A DNA stretch of 64,000 bases from CALKZN01 sp050633785 (lineage in GTDB: Bacteria > Pseudomonadota > Gammaproteobacteria > Arenicellales > Arenicellaceae): positions 1 through 64,000 of the forward strand of contig JBOEHE010000045.1 in the NCBI GenBank assembly GCA_050633785.1. The letters are read 5' to 3'. Position numbers and translations under genes: made by a program. Positions 8,108-17,599 of the stretch are shown here, in pieces. A model generated the notes under the pieces. The model saw only the letters and a list, made by a program, of their open reading frames with translations. It searched no databases and was not told the origin of the DNA. Position 1 is the stretch's first letter, and the number at the start of each line of letters is the position of its first letter.

Positions 8108-9780
8108 TTAAACTGATAAGCATGAAAGCATTTATAAAAGAGAATTTATTTTCAAATGTAGACGCATTACCTGCACGCTGGAGCAGGGATATGTTACGCG
8201 CCCTGCAATTATTCAACTTGCTGCGTTTTGGTTTGAGCATTTTCCTATTAGCAATGATTTACTTTCAAGGAACCACATCATCACTAGGCAAAGCCAACCC
8301 AACTTTGTTCCTGGTTGCCTGCGTAACCCTGACCGTGACCGGTCTTTTTTATTTTTTTAATGCAGACAACGACAAACGCGCCTTCAAATTAATCACGTTC
8401 CTGCAATTTCTGGTCGACATTGTTCTGGTGACACTGATGATGCACGCCAGTGGCGGCATCTTATCCGGCATGACGATGGTTCTATTTATCATCGTTGCCG
8501 CAGGTTGCGTAGTATTACGCCTGAATTATGGGTCTGGCCTGGCAGTAGCTGCTATAGCACTGTTATGGATTGAGCACATGCTCTCAACCAAAGTCCTACT
8601 CAACGACAGCAACTTTGAAGCCGTTGGCATTACCAGCGCAGGCATTCTAGTCACCAGCATCATCATCGCCAAGCTGGCTCGCCGAGCTCGTAACGTTGAA
8701 GCAGAAAGTGACCAACAGCATGAAGATATTATCGCCTTAAGCGCCATCAATAGCGCATTGATTCAAAATCTGGATATCGGCATTCTGGTCACCGATAACA
8801 AAGGCTACATTGAAACCAGCAACCCAGCTGCTTTTGACATGCTTGGCGAGAAAAAGTCTCCTGAGATGAAAAACATATCAGACGTTCACCGGGAGCTATA
8901 CTATAAACACAAACTATGGCTGGCGGACAAAAGCGAATCGATTGTATTTTTACAAAATATCCACATGGACAACGACAACTCAATAAATGTTGAGTTCCAA
9001 CACTTCGGTGACCACAATATATTTACAAAAATTACCCTGAAGAACGAAACATCACTGCAAGAAAAAGCCCATCAGATGACACTTGCTGCAATGGGTCGCA
9101 TGGCAACCGGCATTGCCCATGAAATCCGCAATCCATTAACGACTATCAGTGCGGCAAATGAATTACTGGTTGATAAGAAGTACACCTCCAAGAGCGACAT
9201 AAAAGCCACCAATATGATCGCCAAAAACTGTGAGCGCATCAACCACATCATCGAAGAAGTCCTCTCCATTGGTCGCAGCAGCCATATCGAAATGGAAAAC
9301 ATCGCCTTACGTTATTGGCTGCAAAGCTTTCTCAGCAACTATTGTGAATACGGCTCACACCCTGTCAGCCACGTCAAATTGTACTGCGATGAGCTAACCG
9401 TTCGCTTTTCTCGACAGCACCTGCACCAGATCATGACCAACTTGTGTGACAATGCATTTCGCTATGCCACCCCAAATAGCGAAGAACCCCTCATTATTGT
9501 GGCCAAGGAAGTTAACGAAAAAAGCATACTTGACGTTATTAGCCCAGGAGATAAGATACAAGCTAATATAGCAGAAAAGCTATTCGAGCCTTTCTTCTCC
9601 ACAGGCAAAGATCGTGGCGGCACAGGACTTGGACTATATATATGCAAACAAATTTGCGCATTAAACCTGGCAGAATTGCAATATATAGACACCGAAGCAG
9701 GCAACTGCTTCCGCTTAAGCTTTGCGCATAATTCCAGCAGTCCCATTACCAAAACTATGACGATTGAAAAAACCCTATGA
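8104..9780 (+). CDS. pilS: PilS-type membrane sensor histidine kinase
   Basis: Sensor of the PilS-PilR two-component system that controls pilin transcription. I use the ATG at 8104, which overlaps the comF stop as ATGA (558 residues); an upstream extension inside comF is unlikely. Several hydrophobic helices fill residues about 35-195, followed by a PAS-like region (about 215-310), the HisKA box GIAHEIRNPLTT with His339, the N box NLCDNAFRYA and the G2 box GGTGLGLYICKQI. The polytopic N terminus matches PilS of Pseudomonas. The next gene is its response regulator, again with an ATGA overlap. Confidence 0.93.
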   Translation: MIKLISMKAFIKENLFSNVDALPARWSRDMLRALQLFNLLRFGLSIFLLAMIYFQGTTSSLGKANPTLFLVACVTLTVTGLFYFFNADNDKRAFKLITFLQFLVDIVLVTLMMHASGGILSGMTMVLFIIVAAGCVVLRLNYGSGLAVAAIALLWIEHMLSTKVLLNDSNFEAVGITSAGILVTSIIIAKLARRARNVEAESDQQHEDIIALSAINSALIQNLDIGILVTDNKGYIETSNPAAFDMLGEKKSPEMKNISDVHRELYYKHKLWLADKSESIVFLQNIHMDNDNSINVEFQHFGDHNIFTKITLKNETSLQEKAHQMTLAAMGRMATGIAHEIRNPLTTISAANELLVDKKYTSKSDIKATNMIAKNCERINHIIEEVLSIGRSSHIEMENIALRYWLQSFLSNYCEYGSHPVSHVKLYCDELTVRFSRQHLHQIMTNLCDNAFRYATPNSEEPLIIVAKEVNEKSILDVISPGDKIQANIAEKLFEPFFSTGKDRGGTGLGLYICKQICALNLAELQYIDTEAGNCFRLSFAHNSSSPITKTMTIEKTL

Positions 9781-11114
9781 GCCTGAAAACAGTCCTGATC
9801 ATTGATGACGAACCCGACATTCTTGATGTCCTGTCCTTAACATTGGAACGGCTAAACCTGATCACCTTAACTGCTGGCAATTGTGAAGAGGCTCGCAACA
9901 TACTTGACCGTAAAGCCATCAGTTTATGCCTGACTGACATGAACCTGCCAGATGGCAGCGGCTTAGATATCATACAATACATTACCGAAAACCAGCCGGA
10001 ATTACCTGTTGCCGTATTTACGGCACACGGCAATGTTGACTTAGCCGTCAAATCCCTGCAATTGGGGGCTTTTGATTTTGTGTCAAAACCCGTACGCATG
10101 GACGATCTGAAACGATTAATCAAAAATGGTCTGGACACATCACAGCGAAAACCCGCCGTCAAAGACACTCAGATAATGGCGAAAACCTTGCTTGGGGAAT
10201 CGCCTGCCATAGAAAAAATACGCACTCTAATAATGAAAGTGTCTCGCAGCCAGGCTCCAGTTTATATCAGCGGCCCTTCTGGCAGCGGTAAAGAACTAGT
10301 GGCAAAGTTAATCCACAAACAAAGTGCCCGCCACGACAAACCGTTTATCGCAGTTAACTGCGGCGCTATTCCCAGCGAACTGATGGAAAGCGAATTTTTC
10401 GGGCACATGAAAGGTAGCTTTACTGGCGCACACGCAGACAAACAAGGCTTATTCGCCTCTGCCAATGGCGGCACTCTGTTTTTGGATGAAGTTGCCGATC
10501 TCCCCCTATCAATGCAGGTCAAACTATTACGTGTCATACAAGAAAAATCAGTTCGTCCAATCGGTGCAACCCAGGAACAGGTTATTGATGTACGCATTTT
10601 GAGCGCCACTCATAAAGACTTGGAAAAGCTGGTAAATGAAGAACAGTTTCGCGAAGATTTATTTTACCGACTGAACGTCATTCCCATCAATATAGAGCCT
10701 TTGGCAGAACGCAGAGAAGATGTCCCTGTCTTGATCCGACATTTTCTTAAACGCATATCTTCAAACCCTCCTGTTACACTGAGCAAAGAGGCGGCACAAG
10801 CGCTACTGAACTACTCATTTCCAGGTAACGTCCGTGAATTGGAAAATATTCTGGAGCGCGCCTGCGCTCTGGCAGAGAACCAGACAATCGAACTGGACGA
10901 CCTGAATCTACGCACTCCTTCGCAACACAAACGTGATGAAGCGAACTTCATGCCAGGAGACGAGCCCATCGAGAACTACCTGGAACGAACCGAAAAACAA
11001 GCATTATTAATGGCCTTACGCCGTTGCAACGGTCGCAAAACGGATGCTGCCAAATTATTAGGCATGAGTTTTCGCTCATTTCGCTACAAACTGACAAAAT
11101 ACGACATCGAGTGA
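9777..11114 (+). CDS. pilR: PilR-type sigma-54-dependent response regulator
   Basis: A 445-residue NtrC-family activator. The receiver domain has the acidic pocket DDEPD and phospho-acceptor Asp54 in LTDMNLPDGSG. The AAA+ domain shows Walker A GPSGSGKE, the sigma-54 contact loop as GSFTGA, and FLDEVADLP as Walker B. The C terminus is a Fis-type helix-turn-helix (GRKTDAAKLLGMSFRSFRYK). It starts inside the pilS stop (ATGA). A sigma-54 promoter lies 120 bases beyond its stop in front of pilA, and a palindrome overlapping its own stop codon is a candidate PilR site, so the regulator, operator and target are contiguous. Confidence 0.95.
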   Translation: MSLKTVLIIDDEPDILDVLSLTLERLNLITLTAGNCEEARNILDRKAISLCLTDMNLPDGSGLDIIQYITENQPELPVAVFTAHGNVDLAVKSLQLGAFDFVSKPVRMDDLKRLIKNGLDTSQRKPAVKDTQIMAKTLLGESPAIEKIRTLIMKVSRSQAPVYISGPSGSGKELVAKLIHKQSARHDKPFIAVNCGAIPSELMESEFFGHMKGSFTGAHADKQGLFASANGGTLFLDEVADLPLSMQVKLLRVIQEKSVRPIGATQEQVIDVRILSATHKDLEKLVNEEQFREDLFYRLNVIPINIEPLAERREDVPVLIRHFLKRISSNPPVTLSKEAAQALLNYSFPGNVRELENILERACALAENQTIELDDLNLRTPSQHKRDEANFMPGDEPIENYLERTEKQALLMALRRCNGRKTDAAKLLGMSFRSFRYKLTKYDIE

Positions 11115-11126
11115 CAAAAATTGTCA
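11112..11126. promoter_or_regulatory. Candidate PilR operator (palindrome)
   Basis: TGACAA and TTGTCA flank AAA in a 15-base perfect palindrome that begins with the pilR stop codon, about 108 bases upstream of the sigma-54 promoter. That distance is normal for an enhancer-type activator site, and the TGTC core resembles half-sites described for PilR. Assignment to PilR is inference. Confidence 0.5.
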
Positions 11127-11233
11127 GTTATTTCAACCATCCAAATTAAGCGAAAAACAAAAAACAGGAACGGAAAAATAAAAAATCCTTTATAATCAAT
11201 GACTTAAAAAAAATAAAAAGTTATTCTAAAAAT

Positions 11234-11249
11234 TGGCACAGCAATTGCA
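11234..11249 (+). promoter_or_regulatory. Sigma-54 (RpoN) promoter of pilA
   Basis: TGGCAC at 11234-11239 and TTGCA at 11245-11249 place the GG and GC dinucleotides exactly ten bases apart, the -24/-12 geometry of RpoN promoters. It lies about 125 bases before the pilA start, leaving a leader of roughly 115 bases. The PilR gene directly upstream supports PilR/RpoN control. Confidence 0.88.
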
Positions 11250-11374
11250 ACTATCCAAACTAGCAGTTGAATAATTTTTGACTCGGCAGTTGCACTTTAC
11301 AGCTGCAAAACACGTAAAAAAATTAAAAGAAAGTAAGTAGAAAAAACCGTTTGAACTTTAGGAGAAAACGACCA

Positions 11375-11914
11375 ATGATGAACTTTACACAAATCAAACA
11401 AAGCACCCAAAAAGGCTTCACACTAATCGAATTGATGATCGTAGTTGCGATTATCGGTATTCTGGCAGCAACAGCTATTCCCGCCTATCAGGATTACACG
11501 GTTCGTGCCAAAGTAGTTGAAGGTGTTAATCTGGCTTCAGCTGTCAAGCTGGGCGTATCTGAAAGCTATGCTGATGACAACTTGGCTGGCGTTGGTCGTT
11601 ATGCGACTGTTCTAGCTACTGAGCAAGCTGCTGGTAACATCGGTACAAACAACGTTACATCTCTTGTTGTTAACCCTGCTGACGGCACAATCACAGTAAC
11701 TTACAACTCTGCTGCAAACGGCATTCCAGCTTTAGCCGCTGCAAACACTCTGGTTTACTCTCCTCACATTGGTGGTGCAGCATTAGGCGCAGCAACAGCA
11801 GGAACAGTAGCTTGGGAATGTGCAGGTGCAACTGGTGGTAAAGCAACAGCAAACTACGCTGGCGCAACTCTAGGAACACTGGTCAGCAAATTCCTTCCTG
11901 GCGAATGCAGATAG
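11375..11914 (+). CDS. pilA: Type IV major pilin
   Basis: Prepilin of 179 residues. I start at the ATG at 11375 because AGGAGA lies about ten bases upstream. The class III leader ends at Gly before the processing site KGFTLIELMIVVAIIGIL; Glu5 of the mature chain is present. Two Cys near the C terminus (WECAG and PGECR) form the usual disulfide-bounded D region. Codons are strongly biased (GCT, GTT, GGT and CTG recur), as expected for an abundant protein. A sigma-54 promoter precedes it and a strong terminator follows, so it is probably a monocistronic, PilSR-controlled unit and the main structural subunit. Confidence 0.95.
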   Translation: MMNFTQIKQSTQKGFTLIELMIVVAIIGILAATAIPAYQDYTVRAKVVEGVNLASAVKLGVSESYADDNLAGVGRYATVLATEQAAGNIGTNNVTSLVVNPADGTITVTYNSAANGIPALAAANTLVYSPHIGGAALGAATAGTVAWECAGATGGKATANYAGATLGTLVSKFLPGECR

Positions 11915-11937
11915 TACAGCCTTGATGTAGAAGTTTT

Positions 11938-11976
11938 AAAGGTCGCAATCACAACGTTGATTGCGACCTTTTTTTA
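11938..11976 (+). terminator. Rho-independent terminator of pilA
   Basis: GGTCGCAATCA (11941-11951) pairs perfectly with TGATTGCGACC (11958-11968), extended by AAA/TTT and followed by a run of T. It lies 25 bases after the pilA stop and should insulate pilA from the second pilin gene. Confidence 0.93.
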
Positions 11977-12076
11977 TTATTATACCCCACCCCTCCCCCA
12001 AGACGTTCCACATCACACTTTTAGCGAGACAAGATACCCTAACCATTTAAATACAACACAAAAACGGCAATTAGAT

Positions 12077-12619
12077 ATGAATACTTCAGCTCAAAGAACA
12101 ATAGGAAAAGTATCAAAAGGCTTCACACTCATCGAATTAATGATCGTTGTCGCAATCATCGGCATCCTGTCATCGACCGCAATCCCAATCTATAACAACT
12201 ACACAAACAGAGTCAGAGTCGTTGAGGGCATCAATTTAGCCTCAGCAGTTAAGCTCGGCGTTTCAGAAAGTTACGCGGACGACAATTTGGCCGGGATTAC
12301 TCGATATGCGGCCACCCTGGCGGTCGAGCAAGCCGCAGGTAGAGTCGGCACCAACACTGTCTCTTCAATTGTTGTAAACCCAGCTAACGGGCAAATCACC
12401 CTGACATATAATACAGCCGCAAATGGCGTTCCCGTACTAACAGGGGCGAATACCTTAATCTTATCCCCCCATATAGGCGCAAACCCTCTTGCATTGGGAA
12501 CCGCCGGCACAATCGCCTGGGAGTGCGCAGGGGCCGTCGGCACAAAAGCAACCACCAATTATCCTGGAGCCGCAACTGGCACAGTATTAAGTAAGTTCTT
12601 ACCTGGCGAATGTCGCTAG
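12077..12619 (+). CDS. Second type IV pilin, paralogue of pilA
   Basis: A 180-residue prepilin starting at the ATG at 12077, with leader, KGFTLIELMIVVAIIGIL and Glu5. Aligned by eye it is very close to PilA over the whole mature chain, with identical blocks such as NLASAVKLGVSESYADDNLAG and the same two C-terminal Cys. Third codon positions differ widely and lack PilA's bias (ATC, GTC, GGC and GCC instead of GTT, GGT and GCT). No sigma-54 promoter precedes it, the ribosome site is weak, and the pilA terminator lies upstream. Likely a low-level or silent second pilin, or a recombination reservoir (inference). Confidence 0.9.
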   Translation: MNTSAQRTIGKVSKGFTLIELMIVVAIIGILSSTAIPIYNNYTNRVRVVEGINLASAVKLGVSESYADDNLAGITRYAATLAVEQAAGRVGTNTVSSIVVNPANGQITLTYNTAANGVPVLTGANTLILSPHIGANPLALGTAGTIAWECAGAVGTKATTNYPGAATGTVLSKFLPGECR

Positions 12620-12648
12620 ACAGAGCAGAAAACATACCTGAGAAAAAC

Positions 12649-12694
12649 TGCCCTTTTACAATCCAAGAGCGACATAGATACTCTTGTAAGGGCA
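12649..12694. repeat. Imperfect long hairpin after second pilin
   Basis: TGCCCTTTTACAA...AAGAG pairs with CTCTTGTAAGGGCA across a short centre. There is no T run after it on the plus strand, but GTTTTTCT follows on the minus strand. It may be a weak terminator or an RNA structure; no gene on the minus strand explains the orientation. Confidence 0.4.
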
Positions 12695-12823
12695 TGATTC
12701 CAAAAAACTTTATCCATTCTAATTTCATTCTGATAAACATGTCAGCAAATATTGGACCTATGTAGTGAGTTAAACTAGAATGAAGTAATGAATTTAAAAA
12801 CAGGTAAGGTGTAATATCAAATT

Positions 12824-14536
12824 ATGGGTGACACCAATTCAATAGCTCGTACCCTTAGTCGCTTAGAACTAATCCCTGAAGACCAATCTGAATCTCTAGC
12901 GAGTGAAGCTGGAACAACCGGGGAACTGTTTGACCTTGTCATTGACAAAAAGTTGACAACCGGCAAACAGATCTGTGATGCCTTCTCTACAAACTTTGGC
13001 TTTCCACAAATTGACTTAATGTCTATAAACACCAATTTCATGCCGTTGGAACTGATAGACATGAAGCTGGCAAAAAAACATCGTGTACTGCCCATCTATC
13101 AGCATCACACCAAATTATTCATCGCTGTATCTGACCCACTGGACAAGCAAGCCCTAGACGATTTCAAATTCAGCACTGGCTTAGCAGTAATTCCCGTTCA
13201 GGCAGACCCTACAGCAATACGGCAGCTCATTGACAAACTGGAAGCCTCCGCCGAAGACTCCATCTTAAGCGCACTGCAAGATGATGAAGATTTAGACGCC
13301 CTTGGCGACCTGGATGTTTCTGCCGAAGACGGAGAAAAAGCAAGTGACACCCCCGACCCGGGAATTGACGACGCCCCCATTGTTAAGTACGTTAACAAAC
13401 TTTTACTAGATGCAATAAAAAAAGGCGCTTCAGATATCCATATCGAACCCTTTGAAAAAAATCTGCGCGTTCGCTTTCGAGTTGATGGCGTCTTACTCTC
13501 AATCGTTAAACAGCCTATTGCACTGGCCCCAAGGATTTGCGCCCGAATCAAAATCTTGTCAAAGATGGATATTGCGGAACGCCGAATTCCCCAAGATGGC
13601 CGAATGAAGTTAAGACTTTCAAAAAATAAAGCCATTGATTTTCGTGTCAATACACTGCCCACCATGTTTGGTGAAAAAGTAGTTATTCGAATACTATCAA
13701 TGGGCAATGAAGGCCTCACTCTTGAAACATTGGGCTTCACTGAAGAGCAACAAACGCTCTATGCTGATGCCGTGACTCGTCCTTATGGCATGGTTCTGAT
13801 CACTGGACCAACGGGTAGTGGTAAGACAGTGTCGCTATATACGGCGTTGGGCATGCTCAACACTATTGACAAAAATGTCTCTACAGTAGAAGACCCAGTC
13901 GAAATCAATGTTCACGGCATAAACCAGGTTAATATCAACGAAAAAGCCAAATTGACTTTTGCTGCCGCACTACGTGCATTTCTAAGACAGGATCCCGACA
14001 TTCTGATGGTTGGTGAAATACGAGACTTGGAGACCGCTGAAATCTCAATTAAAGCAGCGCAGACAGGTCACATGGTCTTATCCACTCTACATACCAACGA
14101 TGCCCCAGCGACATTAACTCGTTTGCTTAACATGGGTGTACCAGCATTCAATATCGCCTCTTCCGTACATCTAATTGTGGCACAACGCCTGGCCAGACGC
14201 CTGTGCAACAACTGCAAAGTTGAAGTAGACGTTCCTGAACATGCATTGCTAGAAGTTGGCTTTCAACCAGACGATTTGCAAGACTTAACTATTTTCGGCG
14301 CAAAGGAAGGCGGTTGCTCTGATTGCTCCAGTGGTTACCGAGGACGAAGCGGCCTTTTCCAAGTATTACCAATAACAGAAGAGATTAAGTCCTTGATTAT
14401 GGGAGGCTGTACGCAAAAAGATATTGAGGAAACGGCTAAAAAAGATGGTATTATGGATTTACGTCAAGCCGGGCTGGACAAAGTTAGAAAGGGTATAACA
14501 AGCCTGGAAGAAGTTGAAAGGGTGACTAATCAATAG
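12824..14536 (+). CDS. pilB: Type IV pilus extension ATPase PilB
   Basis: Cytoplasmic hexameric motor that powers pilus extension, 570 residues, the usual length. An N-terminal MshEN/T2SSE-N domain (about 1-150) is followed by an acidic linker, then the secretion ATPase domain: Walker A GPTGSGKT with Lys334, Asp box VEDPVEI, Walker B LMVGEIRDLETAE, and His box AQTGHMVLSTLHTNDAP. The tetracysteine zinc motif is split as CNNC and CSDC near residues 465-505, as in PilB. It is followed by pilC and pilD, the standard order. Confidence 0.97.
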   Translation: MGDTNSIARTLSRLELIPEDQSESLASEAGTTGELFDLVIDKKLTTGKQICDAFSTNFGFPQIDLMSINTNFMPLELIDMKLAKKHRVLPIYQHHTKLFIAVSDPLDKQALDDFKFSTGLAVIPVQADPTAIRQLIDKLEASAEDSILSALQDDEDLDALGDLDVSAEDGEKASDTPDPGIDDAPIVKYVNKLLLDAIKKGASDIHIEPFEKNLRVRFRVDGVLLSIVKQPIALAPRICARIKILSKMDIAERRIPQDGRMKLRLSKNKAIDFRVNTLPTMFGEKVVIRILSMGNEGLTLETLGFTEEQQTLYADAVTRPYGMVLITGPTGSGKTVSLYTALGMLNTIDKNVSTVEDPVEINVHGINQVNINEKAKLTFAAALRAFLRQDPDILMVGEIRDLETAEISIKAAQTGHMVLSTLHTNDAPATLTRLLNMGVPAFNIASSVHLIVAQRLARRLCNNCKVEVDVPEHALLEVGFQPDDLQDLTIFGAKEGGCSDCSSGYRGRSGLFQVLPITEEIKSLIMGGCTQKDIEETAKKDGIMDLRQAGLDKVRKGITSLEEVERVTNQ

Positions 14537-14568
14537 TCGACAGTTGAAACTATTAGTAGGAAACAATA

Positions 14569-15795
14569 ATGGCAGCAGCAAAACAGAAAAAGAAACGTCA
14601 ATTTGATTTCGTTTGGGAAGGCGTAAACTCGAAACGAGTTAAAACAGGCGGAGACATAGAAGCAGCATCTATTGCTGAAGCAAGATCATTATTACGGAAA
14701 CAAGGCATACGGGTTAAAAAAGTCAAACGCAAACCCAAACCTCTGTTCTCCGGCACCAAAGCGGTTAAAATGACCGACATCAGTTTCGCCTCAAGACAAA
14801 TGGCCACCATGATTGGAGCCGGCATTCCTGTCGCACAAACCTTAAAAGCTATTGGCAAAGGTCACGAGAGTGGCGGCATGGAAAAACTCATGCTCTCCTT
14901 GAGCGGCGATGTAGAGTCAGGAACCTCGTTAAGTGTTGCATTAAGCAAACACCCCAAGTACTTTGACCGCCTCTACACCAGCATGGTAGAAGCAGGCGAA
15001 GAATCAGGTAAGCTAGATACGCTATTGGATCGAGTGGCAACTTACAAAGAAAAAATGGAAGCCATAAAAAGCAAAATTAAATCAGCAATGATGTATCCAA
15101 TGATTGTACTTTCAATTGCTGCGATAGTTATTGTCTTACTGCTGCTCTTTGTAATCCCACAATTTGAAGATTTATTTAAGAACTTTGGAGCAGACTTACC
15201 AACCTTGACCAGAGCCGTTGTTGACGCATCAAGATGGCTGCAAGATAAATGGTATATATTTTTCGGCGCTGTTGCTGTAGTGGTAACCGTTTTTATATTT
15301 TTCTACCGACGCTCGCATAAATTCCGCTTTTTTCTGGACAGAGTATTTTTAAAATTTCCAATCTTTGGAATCATTTTAAAGAAATCTGCCTATGCCCGTT
15401 TTTCCAGAACATTGTCCATCATCTTTGGCGCAGGTGTTCCCTTGGTAGATGGAATGGACACGGTTGCCTCTTCCACCGGCAACAGAGTTTTTGAAAATAA
15501 AGTGATGGAAATCAAGTCTGAAATCAGCACAGGGCGCAGTCTTGCCAACTCCATGTCAACATCCAACGTATTCCCCAATCTAATGGTACAGATGGTATCT
15601 AGTGGTGAAGAATCTGGTGAACTGGAAACCATGCTTGACAAAATCGCCGACTTCTATGAACGCGAAGTAGATGATGCCGTTGACGCACTGGCCAGTTTAA
15701 TTGAGCCACTGATGATCTCAGTGCTGGGTATCATTATTGGCACAATGGTATTAGCCATGTATATGCCTATCTTTAAAATGGCAGCCGTATTCTAA
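14569..15795 (+). CDS. pilC: Type IV pilus inner-membrane platform protein PilC
   Basis: A 408-residue polytopic protein on which the pilus motors act. Two T2SF domains repeat the same pattern: FASRQMATMIGAGIPVAQTL and later FSRTLSIIFGAGVPLVDGM, each followed by EAGEESG- or SSGEESGELETML-type segments. Three membrane helices are apparent (about 175-197, 225-245 and 380-402). RBS AGTAGGAAAC precedes the ATG. It sits 32 bases after pilB and before pilD. Confidence 0.97.
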   Translation: MAAAKQKKKRQFDFVWEGVNSKRVKTGGDIEAASIAEARSLLRKQGIRVKKVKRKPKPLFSGTKAVKMTDISFASRQMATMIGAGIPVAQTLKAIGKGHESGGMEKLMLSLSGDVESGTSLSVALSKHPKYFDRLYTSMVEAGEESGKLDTLLDRVATYKEKMEAIKSKIKSAMMYPMIVLSIAAIVIVLLLLFVIPQFEDLFKNFGADLPTLTRAVVDASRWLQDKWYIFFGAVAVVVTVFIFFYRRSHKFRFFLDRVFLKFPIFGIILKKSAYARFSRTLSIIFGAGVPLVDGMDTVASSTGNRVFENKVMEIKSEISTGRSLANSMSTSNVFPNLMVQMVSSGEESGELETMLDKIADFYEREVDDAVDALASLIEPLMISVLGIIIGTMVLAMYMPIFKMAAVF

Positions 15796-15853
15796 TAAAA
15801 CCACACTTAAACTGAATGTTTTAGGTTAACCAAACTAACACGTAAATAGCTTT

Positions 15854-16771
15854 ATGTTGGAAAACTTACTTGCTTTGCCACACGGCTCTCAGCTGGCATT
15901 GACCGCCGTTTTCAGCTTACTGGTTGGCAGCTTCCTCAATGTAGTCATTCTACGGATTCCTAAAAGAATGCACCATGAATGGACACAACAATGCCATCTG
16001 TGGCTAAAACAAAGCTCAGATCAAACACAAAGCGAAAAACCGGCAGAAGAGACAGATGAAGCAACATCTGACACAGAACAAGCCCCACCCGGCATTGTCA
16101 CCAAAGGCTCTCACTGCCCACAATGTAAAGTCGCAATCAAACCATGGCACAATATCCCCATCCTAGGTTACTTGTGGTTAGGCGGAAAATGCGCCAATTG
16201 CAAATGCAAAATATCCCCTCGCTATCCTTTTGTTGAGGCTTTGACGGCAATACTGAGCGTTATTGTCATTCACCATTTTGGCTTTTCTACCCAGGGATTT
16301 TTAGCCGTCATCCTGACTTGGATACTGATAGCACTCACGTTTATCGACTTCGATCATCAGCTATTGCCAGATGAAATCACTTTGCCCGGACTATGGATGG
16401 GTTTAATCATCAGCTTATGGGCGGTATTCGCCACACCGCAACAAGCCATCATTGGCGCTGCCTGTGGTTATTTAAGCCTCTGGCTGGTGTTTCACGCGTT
16501 TAAACGAATAACAGGCAAGGAAGGCATGGGTTATGGCGACTTCAAACTACTAGCACTATTTGGCGCCTGGTTTGGCTGGCAATTATTACCTCAAATAATC
16601 TTCATCTCCACAGTTGTTGGCAGCCTGGTCGGACTAGCATTGATTGTGAGCAAAAAAATCAACCGAGACAAACCCATTCCATTTGGCCCCTATCTGGCTA
16701 TTGCTGGGTGGATAGCCATGCTATGGGGTGATAAAATCAACAATTACTACCTGAGTTCAATTATCGGTTGA
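15854..16771 (+). CDS. pilD: Prepilin peptidase / N-methyltransferase PilD
   Basis: Membrane aspartic protease that cleaves and N-methylates prepilins such as the two encoded upstream. At 305 residues it is slightly long; the extra length is a hydrophilic, acidic stretch (about 55-86) between the first membrane helix and the zinc domain. The four-Cys site is CPQC and CANCKCK. The two catalytic Asp are in FIDFDHQLLPD and in GMGYGDFKLLALFGAW (GxGD motif). It may process all type IV-like prepilins in the cell. Confidence 0.96.
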   Translation: MLENLLALPHGSQLALTAVFSLLVGSFLNVVILRIPKRMHHEWTQQCHLWLKQSSDQTQSEKPAEETDEATSDTEQAPPGIVTKGSHCPQCKVAIKPWHNIPILGYLWLGGKCANCKCKISPRYPFVEALTAILSVIVIHHFGFSTQGFLAVILTWILIALTFIDFDHQLLPDEITLPGLWMGLIISLWAVFATPQQAIIGAACGYLSLWLVFHAFKRITGKEGMGYGDFKLLALFGAWFGWQLLPQIIFISTVVGSLVGLALIVSKKINRDKPIPFGPYLAIAGWIAMLWGDKINNYYLSSIIG

Positions 16772-16802
16772 ACCAAGGCAACCTGGTTTAACAACACCTC
16801 AC

Positions 16803-17399
16803 ATGATACTCATTGGCTTAACCGGCGGCATCGGTTCCGGAAAAACAGCCGCCTCTGATCACTTCGCCAAACTTGGCGCACCTATTGTCGACACAGACAT
16901 CATTGCCAGAGAAATACTCCAACAAAAACCAAACCTGCTCAATAGACTCACTGATGCATTTGGACCAACCATACTTAACAAGGATGGCTCCTTAGATCGC
17001 TCGGAACTTCGCAAACGGGCTTTTGCCGACAAAGACAGTAAACAACGTCTTGATAACATCATGCACCCAGCAATCAGACAACAGACTTTACAGCAGATTG
17101 ACCTGCATAGAGAAGCTGACTATTGCATCGTCGTGGTTCCATTATTGATCGAAACAGACTTCAAGCAATTGGTTGACCGCATACTCGTTGTTACCGCCCC
17201 ATTGAACAAAAGACTCAGCTGGCTCCAGCAACGCAGCGGCCTTAGCCACGATGAAGCCCAGGCTATCATTGATGCACAAACCAGTGATGAAGAGCGCCTG
17301 AGTTACGCCCATGATCATGTTAATAATAACCGAGACTTAAAACATTTATATTCTCAGGTAAAAAAGCTCCATCATCAATATCAGAGCATCAGCCAATAG
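16803..17399 (+). CDS. coaE: Dephospho-CoA kinase
   Basis: Last step of coenzyme A synthesis: phosphorylates the 3'-hydroxyl of dephospho-CoA. The 198-residue protein has the P-loop GLTGGIGSGKTAASDHF at the N terminus, the following DTDIIAREI, and LDNIMHPAIR, all family signatures. It lies 31 bases after pilD, the pilD-coaE pairing known from Pseudomonas. It is the last plus-strand gene before the convergent MutT/ThiE gene. Confidence 0.96.
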   Translation: MILIGLTGGIGSGKTAASDHFAKLGAPIVDTDIIAREILQQKPNLLNRLTDAFGPTILNKDGSLDRSELRKRAFADKDSKQRLDNIMHPAIRQQTLQQIDLHREADYCIVVVPLLIETDFKQLVDRILVVTAPLNKRLSWLQQRSGLSHDEAQAIIDAQTSDEERLSYAHDHVNNNRDLKHLYSQVKKLHHQYQSISQ

Positions 17400-17599
17400 G
17401 CATACACCATGAACACATCTGTCTTTATTGACTAAAAGACATACGACTCATGCCCCTCTCTACAAGCAAAACTTTACCGCAAAGAATATGCCCTCATATT
17501 CACCAAACTGTCATAGCACTGTCATGCATAGAACTAATGAATGCCTGCTAATTAGTGACATTCACTTAAAAAAAAGTATCAATAATTTATTTCAGAATT

